DNA of 64,000 nt from an uncultured Christensenella sp. (GTDB lineage Bacteria > Bacillota > Clostridia > Christensenellales > Pumilibacteraceae), in assembly GCA_910577945.1 (NCBI GenBank), contig CAJTNI010000002.1:50130-114129 (forward strand), given 5' to 3'. Positions within the stretch are counted from its first letter, which is position 1. Each line of letters opens with the position of its first letter. Shown here in pieces: positions 7,865-17,400 of the stretch. The notes below the pieces were generated by a model. It saw nothing but the letters and a program-made list of their open reading frames with translations, was not told where the DNA came from and did not search any database. The position numbers and the translations under genes are program-made.

Positions 7865-10615
7865 ATGAGGGAAATGTTTAAAGCTCGTTCTGGAAAGTCG
7901 TTCGGCGCGTCGGTCGCCGTCGTTGCGGCGGCGATATTTTCGCTTGCGTTTTTTGCGGGCTGCGCGCCCAAGACCGCGCCCGCGACCGAGTATACCGTCG
8001 CGTTCGACAGCTGCGGCGGCAGCGCGGTAGTAAGCCAGCTTGTGGACTACGGCGGCTATGCCGTGCGTCCCGCAGCTCCGACGCGGAGCGGCTATTCGTT
8101 TGTGGATTGGTACGCCGATTCCGCTTACGCCGCGCCGTATGCGTTCGAGACCACGCCTGTTACGCGCGATATAACTTTGTACGCCAAGTGGGACGACGCC
8201 GACGCGGTGTATTACACCGTTACGTTCGACAGCAACGGCGGCAGCGCCGTGCCCGCGGTGAGAGTGCGCAAGGGCGACAAGGCAAAAGCGCCCGCCGCGC
8301 CCGTCAAGACCGACGCGACGTTCGTCGGCTGGTTCGGCGACGCGAGCTTTTCGACGCAGTGGAATTTCGAGCGCGACGCGGTTAACTCCGATATCACGCT
8401 GTACGCCAAGTGGAAAAAGGCGGGCGAGCCCGATATTCCCGAATTGCCCGACGGCGATACGGCGACGGCGACCTTTAACGTAGGCTTGGACGCGCGCAAG
8501 AGCGGGCTTTGCAATCCGCCCGCGCAGACCGTGAGCGTCGGCAAAAAGCTTATGCAGCCCGACGTTTCGCTCGACGGCTACACGCTCGACGGATGGTTCG
8601 TCGAGAACGGCGATACGAAATGGAATTTCGACAGCGATACGCTCTCGCGCAACACGACGCTCTTTGCAAGGTGGACGACGGACGGCGGCGCGACGAGCAG
8701 TTACGTCCCGTCTGACGATTTGCGCGAAACGTCTCACGTATATATCCATTATTATCGCGCGGACGGCAATTACGCCGATTGGAAAATTTACAGCTGGAAC
8801 GACGATGTCAACGAATTTTACGATTACGTTAAAATAGACGAGAGCGGGGCGGTGTATGAAATTAACCCGTATCAACTCGGCATACACGTTTCCCAATACG
8901 CAAAAATAAATTTTATAGTCACTACCGTGAATTGGAACAAGGACGGCGGCGACAATTCCTTTACGTTCAACGAGGTAGCTATCGTAGAGGATAGCTTTCA
9001 TTGGTACGTGCGTCAGGGCAATACCTCGAACGGCTCGAATAAGTTTACGGGCGGTTCGGCGATAACGCCGCCCGCGGGCGAGACCGAGCCGCTGCGCGAA
9101 AGTCGTTCGGACGTAAACCGCGCGACGGCGGCGGCGCTGCCCAAAATGCCCACGGCGACCGAAACGGACGACATGGGCGTCGGGTATCAGATATTCGTCG
9201 CGTCGTTCTGCGACAGCAACGGCGACGGCACGGGCGATATTCGCGGAATAATCAACAAGCTCGATTATCTCGATTCGCTCAACGTGGACGTGCTGTGGCT
9301 CACGCCCGTGCAGTCGAGCAATTCCACGCACGGCTACGATTGCTACGACTACTACTTTATAAATAAAAAGTTCGGTACTAACGCCGATTACCGCGAGCTG
9401 GTGTACAAGGCGCACGCGCGCGGCATGAAGGTTATCATGGATTTGGTCGTCAACCACACCTCGCCCGATAACGAGTGGTTTATAAAATCCAAGCAGGGCG
9501 TAGTGGAAACGGTCACGTATCAGGACGGCACGCAAAAAGAGGTGCGTTACCGCGACTTTTACCGTTGGAGCAGGACGGGCGGCAACCGCAAGTGTTCGGC
9601 GGGCGACGGCTGGTATTTCTACTCGTCGTTCGGCGACAATATGCCCGAGCTCAATTACGACTGTCAAGCCGTGCGCGACGCCATGGCGGACGTGGCGGCG
9701 TATTGGCTGAATTACGGCTTGGACGGGTTTAGAATGGACGCTATCAAGCACGTGTTCATGTGGGACGAGAGCGAGAACGCGCCGAGCGACGTTGAGGGTG
9801 GCGTAGGCGACGGTAATTGGAATTACAACCTGACCAAGAACGTCGAGTTCTTCAAGGAATTCAATCATAAGCTCAAAAGCAAGTACCCGCATTGCTTTTT
9901 GCTGGGCGAGCAGCTGAGCGGAAACGTAAGCGATGTGTCGCAGTTCTATGCGGGCATGGATTCGTTGTTCGACTTTAACACTTATTTCGATTTGCCGTCA
10001 AAGATTGCGGGCGGCAAGGCGGGCGACGCGGCGAGCGCGTTTAGCGCCAACGCTGAAAAGTACGAGAGCTATCGCGGCGATAAGCCGATAAATTCGATGA
10101 TATCGTCCAACCACGACGTACCGCGGCTCGCGCAAAAGCTATCTACCGACGCGCAGCGCAAGCTGTATTTCGCCGTCATGCTGACAATGCCGGGCTTGTC
10201 CTGGATTTATTACGGCGACGAGATAGGGCTTAACGGCTCGACGAGCAACGACAACACATACCGTCAGTCTATGAAGTGGACGAGCGATTGGGAAAACAAG
10301 TGCACGGCTATTTACGATTATCGCTTTAACGAAAGCCTGAAAAGCGTGAGCGAGCAGGAGAACGACGACGGCTCGATACTGTATTACGTAAAACGGCTCG
10401 CCGCGGTGCGCGACGCCAACCCCGCGCTCATTAACGGCACGGCTCGCTACTCAGACGAAAACGGCGTGCTCGAAATAACGTGCACGGGCGACGACGGCAC
10501 GATTACGGCGTATCACAATTTTACGGGCGCGCAAAGGACGGTGAGCGCATCGGGCGACGCCTTGTTCGGCTCCGCAACGCTCCCCGCGTACGGCACTGCG
10601 ATATTCAAAAGCTGA
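7865..10615 (+). CDS. Lipoprotein alpha-amylase (GH13) with N-terminal InlB-type repeats
   Basis: The protein has 916 residues. A signal peptide ends in the lipobox-like FFAGC (Cys about 32), predicting a surface lipoprotein. Three InlB/Flg_new-type repeats follow (about 42-110, 115-190, 197-275), each ending DITLYAKW or a variant. A beta-sandwich around 290-390, probably starch binding, comes next, then the GH13 barrel from about 435. GH13 motifs are region I DLVVNH (D526), region II GFRMDAIKH (nucleophile D625), region III LLGEQ (acid/base E682) and region IV SSNHDV (D751). It should hydrolyse alpha-1,4-glucans outside the cell. An alternative ATG at 7874 fits the AAAGGA site better and only shortens the N-terminus by three residues. 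It is flanked by its own promoter and a downstream hairpin. Confidence 0.9.
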   Translation: MREMFKARSGKSFGASVAVVAAAIFSLAFFAGCAPKTAPATEYTVAFDSCGGSAVVSQLVDYGGYAVRPAAPTRSGYSFVDWYADSAYAAPYAFETTPVTRDITLYAKWDDADAVYYTVTFDSNGGSAVPAVRVRKGDKAKAPAAPVKTDATFVGWFGDASFSTQWNFERDAVNSDITLYAKWKKAGEPDIPELPDGDTATATFNVGLDARKSGLCNPPAQTVSVGKKLMQPDVSLDGYTLDGWFVENGDTKWNFDSDTLSRNTTLFARWTTDGGATSSYVPSDDLRETSHVYIHYYRADGNYADWKIYSWNDDVNEFYDYVKIDESGAVYEINPYQLGIHVSQYAKINFIVTTVNWNKDGGDNSFTFNEVAIVEDSFHWYVRQGNTSNGSNKFTGGSAITPPAGETEPLRESRSDVNRATAAALPKMPTATETDDMGVGYQIFVASFCDSNGDGTGDIRGIINKLDYLDSLNVDVLWLTPVQSSNSTHGYDCYDYYFINKKFGTNADYRELVYKAHARGMKVIMDLVVNHTSPDNEWFIKSKQGVVETVTYQDGTQKEVRYRDFYRWSRTGGNRKCSAGDGWYFYSSFGDNMPELNYDCQAVRDAMADVAAYWLNYGLDGFRMDAIKHVFMWDESENAPSDVEGGVGDGNWNYNLTKNVEFFKEFNHKLKSKYPHCFLLGEQLSGNVSDVSQFYAGMDSLFDFNTYFDLPSKIAGGKAGDAASAFSANAEKYESYRGDKPINSMISSNHDVPRLAQKLSTDAQRKLYFAVMLTMPGLSWIYYGDEIGLNGSTSNDNTYRQSMKWTSDWENKCTAIYDYRFNESLKSVSEQENDDGSILYYVKRLAAVRDANPALINGTARYSDENGVLEITCTGDDGTITAYHNFTGAQRTVSASGDALFGSATLPAYGTAIFKS

Positions 10616-10656
10616 TTTATCGGCGCGTCGTTTAAAATAACAAACGGAATACGATA

Positions 10657-10688
10657 AACCGCGCCGCATATAACAATGCGGCGCGGTT
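10657..10688 (+). terminator. Hairpin after the amylase gene
   Basis: A 13-bp perfect stem (10657-10669 with 10676-10688) and 6-base loop lie 41 bases after the amylase stop codon. The T-run is absent, so its strength as a terminator is uncertain. Confidence 0.6.
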
Positions 10689-11079
10689 GCTTGTATCGGT
10701 CGTACTTATTTTAGATTAAGAATGAAACTACACAAATAATACATAATATTAACACCCATGTTACACGTGGGTGTTTTATAATTCTACACGTAGGTAAACC
10801 CTACAATCTTTTCTTCCTTTGGTGGAATACAGCGCGATACCCCCTTCGCGCTGTATTTCGCTATAATAGAAAAATAGGTGAAACAAATGTGCGCCGCGGA
10901 CGGAAACGCGGCGCGTTTTTTTGCTTACAAGCGCAGTATTGCGCCTGCAATTTGTCAAGCCTGCTATGTAAAAAGTGTGCGAAAACACAGCCTGCTCTTT
11001 ACCGTCTATTATTAAGACCATGCGTTTATAGCTTTTGTTCCGATTTTTTAATAAATTTTAAAAATTTTTTTCGCACGAC
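10689..11079. other. Non-coding stretch with three further hairpins
   Basis: I see no convincing gene here. The region contains a hairpin with one G-U pair at 10751-10775 followed by TTTT, a perfect 12-bp stem at 10826-10857, and a strong terminator-like hairpin at 10891-10914 followed by seven T. A TATAAT-like sequence at 10862-10867 lacks a partner -35 box. A short structured RNA ending at about 10922 is possible but unproven. Confidence 0.4.
10891..10922 (+). terminator. Strong intrinsic terminator with no assigned gene
   Basis: GCGCCGCG, an 8-base loop and CGCGGCGC (10891-10914), then G and seven T (10916-10922). No recognised gene ends just upstream on the plus strand, so it may close a small RNA. 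Confidence 0.7.
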
Positions 11080-11139
11080 TTGACTTGTGTATTCCGCCGT
11101 GTATTATAAATAACACGTGTTATGTAACGAGTGTTACAT
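11080..11139 (+). promoter_or_regulatory. Promoter overlapped by palindromic operator-like sites
   Basis: TTGACT (11080-11085) and TATTAT (11102-11107, 16-bp spacer) are followed by the perfect palindrome TAACACGTGTTA (11111-11122). A second inverted repeat, ATGTAAC, 4 bases and GTTACAT (11122-11139), follows directly. GTGTTA occurs in both. The position across the likely transcription start is typical of repressor sites. The regulator is unknown. Confidence 0.55.
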
Positions 11140-11188
11140 TACTGTCGCCCGTGAGCTCGGTCGAGCGTTGCGGGCAAGGGAGGGCGCA

Positions 11189-11248
11189 ATGCCGCCGAGA
11201 GCTGAGACGACAGAGCGCACGGCAAAATCGGTGCCGACGGCGCTGTGA
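11189..11248 (+). CDS. Possible 19-residue small ORF
   Basis: An ATG at 11189 follows a very purine-rich AAGGGAGGG site (11176-11184, 4-base gap) and reads 19 codons to a TGA at 11246-11248. That stop overlaps the start of the next small ORF (TGATG). It could be a leader peptide that couples translation. The peptide, MPPRAETTERTAKSVPTAL, matches nothing I know. Support is only the ribosome site, the coupling and the promoter and terminator around it. Confidence 0.3.
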   Translation: MPPRAETTERTAKSVPTAL

Positions 11249-11361
11249 TGCGGGCTTGCGCCCGCAGTCGGTATTTTGCCGACGACATTGTTTTCGCTGC
11301 CGTTCTCGCTGTTGTTTATTGCGTCGCCGAAGCCGAAGCGAATATTGTCGCGGCTGCCTAA
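11248..11361 (+). CDS. Possible 37-residue hydrophobic small protein
   Basis: The ORF starts inside the stop codon of the preceding small ORF and ends at TAA 11359-11361, just before the terminator at 11377. After a basic N-terminus the peptide has one hydrophobic segment around IVFAAVLAVVYCVA and an acidic AEAE stretch, as in small membrane peptides. It is too short for coding statistics to decide. The transcription unit around it (promoter 11080, terminator 11414) otherwise has no product, so either this peptide or a non-coding RNA is the output. Confidence 0.3.
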   Translation: MRACARSRYFADDIVFAAVLAVVYCVAEAEANIVAAA

Positions 11362-11376
11362 AATTAAGCAAAGTAA

Positions 11377-11414
11377 AACGCCGCTGCGGAACGGCTTTCC
11401 GCAACGGCGTTTTT
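11377..11414. terminator. Bidirectional intrinsic terminator
   Basis: AACGCCG, a bulge, TGCGGAA and their complements form a long stem (11377-11411) with TTTTT on the plus strand and TTTT on the minus strand. It serves the small plus-strand unit and the 2567-codon gene on the minus strand. Confidence 0.8.
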
Positions 11415-11444
11415 ATGTGCGATTGATTGTTTACCGATTGCCGA

Positions 11445-14400
11445 TTATGCGGCTTGTGCGGCGTCGTAGTCGGCTTTCCACGGGCGTTGCCACTGAATGC
11501 CGTCCGCGCGGTTTGTCACCGACAGGATTTTGCCGTCGGGCGCGAACTCGACCTGCGCCAATACGTTTTCGGTAATGCTCTTGACCGCCACTCGGATTTG
11601 CACGCCGTTTTCCGTGCGGTACAGGTATTTGCCGCCGTCGGCGTTTACGCCCACGTAGTACGTGTCGCGCGCGCTCGCTTTGCGATATCCGTAGCCGTCG
11701 AGCGACGCGGTATAGTAGTAGGTAGCGCCCGTATCGCCGAACTTGTACGCGCTGTCGCAGTAGCGCGTTTCCGCTATCGTGCTCGTCCAAGTCGTCGTCC
11801 CGCTTGTCGGCAGGAGCACGGGCGAGAACGAGCCGTTTTCGATATACAGCGCGTCGCCGTCCGCCGTGTAGTACGTCAAGCCGTCGAGCGTGTAAACCAC
11901 GTTCCTGTCGTAGTTGTAGCTATCGAGCACGTAGTCCGCGCCGCCTATGGAATACTTGCCGCTTTCCAGCGAAACGTTTGTGGGGGCGAGACCCTTGCTG
12001 CTTATGCCGCTGCCGTCGGGCGCGACCGACACGTTGCGCAGCGTCGCGTCGAGGTTGACTGTGATTATTCCCGCTATCTTGGTGTTTACGTTGAGCGACG
12101 CGACGTAGTTGTCGAGCACGTTGTCGTCGCCGTCGTTAGCGCCCGTAAGCGATATGTTCAGGTCGCCTAGGCTGCTGCTGGACGCCAATTCCGCAAGCCC
12201 GAGCGTGAGGGAGTGCTTGCCGTCATTGTAGTTGTAGCCCTTGAAGATTTGCGCGGGCGTCTTGGTCGAGGTGTCCTTGCCGTCGGACGAGCCGCTTATG
12301 TTGTTTTTGATAAGCCCGCGTATATCTTGACCCGCTACCTTTTCTGTCGTTATGGGAACGAGGTAGAACAGGAATTCGTCAAGGAACCTGTTGATATCGT
12401 TGTTCATCATCCAGAACAGCTCGTCGACGGTGTACATGACCTCCGCGTAGTTCAGGTTGTCGGCGGTTTCGTACAAATACTCGGTGTTCTTGATTGCGGG
12501 ATACCGCGTTTCCTTTTTGCCGAACCTATCGGCGATACAGGTGATATCGGTGACTGTGCCCACTACGTTCTGCGCGGACGTGCTCCAATCACGCACGCCC
12601 TGCACGTACAATACGTCGTCGTAGAAGAACAGGCGCGTAGTGCAGTCGGGAACGATAACCGTCGAGCCGATATTTAGAATTTTCACCTGCGATTTTTCGT
12701 TGTGTATTTCGACTGCTGCGGCGGTTTTGTAAATGGGCTTGCCTGCTGCGTCCTCGCCGACTTTGAGTATTTTTACCTTTACGTTGTACTTGATATTGAG
12801 TTTGAGGTTTGCCAGCCAATCCGCGCCGAGCGACATTGTCATGCTTATGGCGTCGCTCGTGTCCAAGCCGCCGATGTCGAACTCCATGAGGTTTGCCGTA
12901 TTCATTGCGTCGAACAGCAGGTGCTTGACGTCGGCGAGATTGGAGTAGGTGATTTTGGAGTCCGCGGGCGACGCGTAATCGTCGGGCAGGCTTATATCGA
13001 CGGGCATGCCTGCGGTAAACCGCATATCGAAATTGTCGAGCTTTGCCGTGTTGAGGTCGAGCCCGCCGACGGTTATGCTGTCCACCGTGCCGTTGTTTTG
13101 CGTTATCTCGACGAGTGCCTCGCCGTCGGTGTCGGTGGTTATCGCGTTGTCGATTACCGCGCCGATTGAATTGTCCGTCTTGACGAAACGAACGCCGTTG
13201 ACTATCTTTTTGAACAGCTCGCCGTTGAGCACCGTATAATCGAGCTCGGGCGCGGCGTCGGGTTTGGGTTCGGGTTCGACGGTCGCGTCGCCCTGTCCGA
13301 ACGCGGCGATTGCGAGCTTTGCGTTTTCGACGGCGGCGGCGAGGTAGCTCTTGATACCGCGCTGCTTGACTACCGTTATTTCCACGCCGTCTACCGTTTC
13401 GGTTTCCGTCACGTCGTCCATACGCGCGCGCAGGTTGTCTACGCTGCCCGCCGTGTTAATCAGATTGATTGCCGCTTTGGCGTTCGCGAGCGCGTCCTTT
13501 ACGTGTATTACGGCTTGCGCCAGCCCGTCGAGCATATCTCTTACCGAGCCGAACCCCGCAATCGCCATGGAATCGAACACGTCGGTGTCGATAGGCAGAC
13601 GGTACTCGCCGAGCAGGTATTCGACCGTTTCGTCCTTTGCGCCGACCATATCCATAACCGCCGCCAAAAGCTGCATGACCGATACGTAGTCGATGGAAAT
13701 GCGTTCGCCGTAGCCGTTGCTCTCGGTGTAGTACACGCATGCGATACCGTCGGGGTAGCGGTCGTTTTTGAGCACGTACAAATCGAGCGTGAGCGGCGCG
13801 TAGGCGAGCGACGATACGTTGAGCACGATGTGCGCCTCCAAGCCGAACCGTATCTCTTTGATTATGTAGTCGCCGTCGGCGTCGGTTATACGCTCGCCGT
13901 CGGCGTTCGTTTCGTAAACGTTTTCGAACTTGCCCTTGATTGCGCTCTCGCCGGGCTTGTTGGCGACCTTGATTACGTCCGCCGTAATCTTGTTGCCGTC
14001 AGCGTCCACGGCGGGCTTGTCGCGTCCCGCTTCGTCCTTGACGGTTATTTCGTTGCCGTTCTCGTCGAGCGTCTTTTCGGTCTCGAAGGTCGAGTAGTCG
14101 AAGTCGAACGTCGTTACCTCGAACGTAACGTTGCCGTCGGCGTCCTTGGTCATGAACGTGTGAATGCCGTTGTTGATTGCCTCGACGAACTCGGCGACCG
14201 ATACGTACGCGTCGGCGTTTGCGGGCGCGCCTATGCTCGTCGCGTCGGTGGAGAACGTTACGCTTGCGTCCGCGCCGAGCGTGAGCCCGAGCGACTGCAT
14301 GCTTGCTGCGATTGCCAGTGTGCCGATATTTCCGTCCGCGCCGATATGCGGCGTTACGCTCGCCGTAACCCCCATTGCGTTGAGCGTTGCGGTCAGCTCG

Positions 14401-17400
14401 TCGCCGACGGCGTTATGCGAGACCGAAAGCGATATCATGTTCATCAGCGTCTTTATCGCGCTGTCGCCCGCGAGGTTGTTGAGCGGCGCGAACAGCAAGC
14501 GCGCTATCTCGCTCGCGCCGTCGGCTGTGGCTATTTCCGCAATGCGCTCGACAATCAGGCTTACGTCGCTGAACATGCTCGCGCCCTCTTTGAGACCGAG
14601 CAGCTTGGCGAGCTCGTCGCACAGGTACTCGGGCAGATATTCGGCGAGCACGTTGTACAGCCTGATAAAGTCGGAGCTTGCGCCGTCGCTCATATCGAGC
14701 CGCAGCGTGATTTCGCCCGTGCGTATGTACGCGATATCGTTTACGTACGTGAGCTCCACCGTCTCCTCGGAAACGGTGTTTTTAAACAGTATTACGTTTG
14801 CGTGCACGCCGCCGAGCGTCGTTTGCGTATTGCCGTATTCGTCCGTCGTTTCGTCGAGCGCGAGCGTTATTTCGCCGCCGATTTGCGTGTACTTGTCGGA
14901 AACGAGCGCGAACGCGTCCAGCCCGAGCGTTACGGTGCGCGCGCCCTGCGCCTGTTTGATAAGATTGACCGCGGGCGCGATATACTCGGAAAGGAGCGAA
15001 ATGGGCACGTACTCGCCGTTGACGGCGACGGGCGAGGCGTCGGCTGCGACCGTGAGGGTTACGGGCGAGGCGGGCGAGATTATCGCCACCGTATCGTAAG
15101 CGCCGTTGCCCGTGCTTACCGTTAAGTCTGCGCCGTCTACCGATATCGAGCCGAGTATGCCGTCGCTCGTATCGGCGTCGACGCGCGCGGTAAGTTCGAG
15201 CCTTGTGTTTTCGTCGATTGCCATTGCGCAGGCTGCGGAAATGCCGAACCCGTCGGGCGTGCGCGTAAACGTGAGCCGAGTGAGCGAGTCGAACCCGATT
15301 GCGCGGGTGTCGATTGTCGCTTTGAACCCGTTTTCGGCGGACGACAGCGCGAACATGCCGAGCAATTCCTTTAAGGTCGTGTTTTCGAGTATTTCCAAAA
15401 GCTCGTACACCTTGGCTTCGATGCCGGGCATGGCGTAATCGAGCTTGTGCAACAGCGCTTTAAGCTCCTCGGGCGTAGTGCCACACGAAATTTTTACGGG
15501 CGACGCGCCGCCGCCGTTGGCGTCGATATATACCGTGTCGCCGACGAACGCGACCGCCGCGTTGAAATCGGCGAGCGTTACGTCGAGCGAAAACGCCTTG
15601 TTCGCAAGGTCGATATTTACGTTGCCGCTCGTTACGGGCACGCCGAGTATGCTGCCGCCCAGCCCGAGCGACAGCGCGTCGCGCGTAGCGAGCGGGAGGA
15701 CGGGCGCGACGATTGAAATAATCTCGCGCGCCGCCGCGAAATCGCCGTCGGGCGCGGTTATCGCCGCGCAGCCCGCGGTTATATCGAACAGTTCCGCGGT
15801 AGCGTCGGTGCCGTTGGCGCTCGCGCTTATTTTGGCGGTCGAGAGGTCGGAGGCGAGCGTCATTGTCGCCGTCGCGGTCTCGCCGAGCGCGAGCACTATT
15901 TCCATGCCGCCGTCAGTTGCCGTAAACGACTTGACCGCGCCGAGCGCCTGCGCCGCGAGGCTTTGCAGGTCGATATCGCCGTCGAACATGCCGATAAATC
16001 CGTCTATCGCGGCGAGCGCGCTTTGCGGCAACGCCGAGCGCAACGCGTCGATGAGCGCGGGCAGGTCGTCCGCACTGCCGACGACTTTGATATCGCCGAG
16101 CGCGACGAACGCCGTATTTCCGATTAACGTGATTTGCGCGCCCGACGTGCTTTCGGTGATTTTCGCCTTTATGCCGTCCGCAAACGACAGCGCGACGGCT
16201 GCGCGATATGCCGTGCCGTTGACTGCGAGCGAAATCTGCGCGGAAAGCGCCTTTTCCTTGACGATGGGCATTGCCGCCGATACGACGGGCAGGAGCAGCG
16301 CCGCGTCTGTAAATTCGCCGTCGGGCGCGGAAATGGGCTCGGGCGACGTCGGCAAGAACGTGCCGCCGAGCGCGAGCTTAGCGCCCGCTCCGTTCAGCCT
16401 TGCGTCGAGCGCGCCCGTCTTTACGTTTACGGTAGCTTGCGCCGAAACGCCGTTTGCGGCTATGTCGGCTGCGATTGCACCGTCGGCGTTAATCGAAAGC
16501 GATTTGACCGCCGCGATTGCCGCGGAGATTATTTGCGTCGCGTCGGCAGTGCCGAAGCTTATGCCCGCCGCGTCGAGCAGCGGTTTGACCGCGTCGAGCG
16601 TCGCGTCGGGCGCGAGCTTAAAGCGCAGGCTGCCGATTTCCACGTACGCCGTGCCGTCCGCATAGGTCGCGTACAGCGTTTGACCGAGCGCGGAGATTCG
16701 GGCGGCGACGGCGATTTGCTCGCCGTTTTCGGTTTCCGTTCTGTTGATGCGCGCGGTAATGCCGAGCGGGTAGGTCTTGCCGCCGACGTCGAGCGCGCCG
16801 CCGAGCTGCACGGCGTAGCCTCGCGCCGATATATACGGCGCGGCGTCGTTAAGTATTTGCGCGAGCTGCGTGAGGGTTATGTATTCGCCGTCGTTTGGTT
16901 TTACCTTGCGCGGCGCGGGCGCGCTCAGTTCGAGGCTTGCCGCCGCGTTCGCCTTGATTCCGAACATGTCTACGGTTGCGTCGAAGGCAACGCCCGTGAG
17001 TCTGCCGTCGCCGCGGCGCAGAGTCAGGTTGAGCGGAATGCCCATGTACCCGACGCCGACCGTCAGAGCGTCGTCCGACACGCTCAGGCTTTTGAGCATA
17101 CCGACGACGGTGCTCGCGTCGGTGGGTATCAGCTTTTGCAGCATAGGCAAAAAGTCGGTAAGCGCGCCGAGCTCCGCGCCCGTCGCTTTGGCTACCGCGT
17201 CGAGCAGCGCGGGCAGCTCGTCGGCTGTGCCGCGCACGTTTATGTTGCCGACGCTCGCGAACATTTCGCCGTCGATTAGCTTGATATTGAGCTTTTGTCC
17301 GAACGCGGCAACGTCCGCGTCAAGCGTTATGCCGTCCGTGCGGTCGATATACGCGTCGACGCCGAGCTCCGTGCCGTTTACTCGCACCGTGCCGCTCACG

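Noticed and set aside
7664..9892. 742-codon open frame antisense to the amylase gene
   Set aside because: It is a shadow of a GC-rich gene: repetitive R/A/V/H composition, no domain, and the opposite strand encodes a complete GH13 enzyme.
11085..11426. 113-codon ORF in the mini-unit
   Set aside because: Cys/Arg-rich implausible composition. It starts within the promoter and reads through the terminator.
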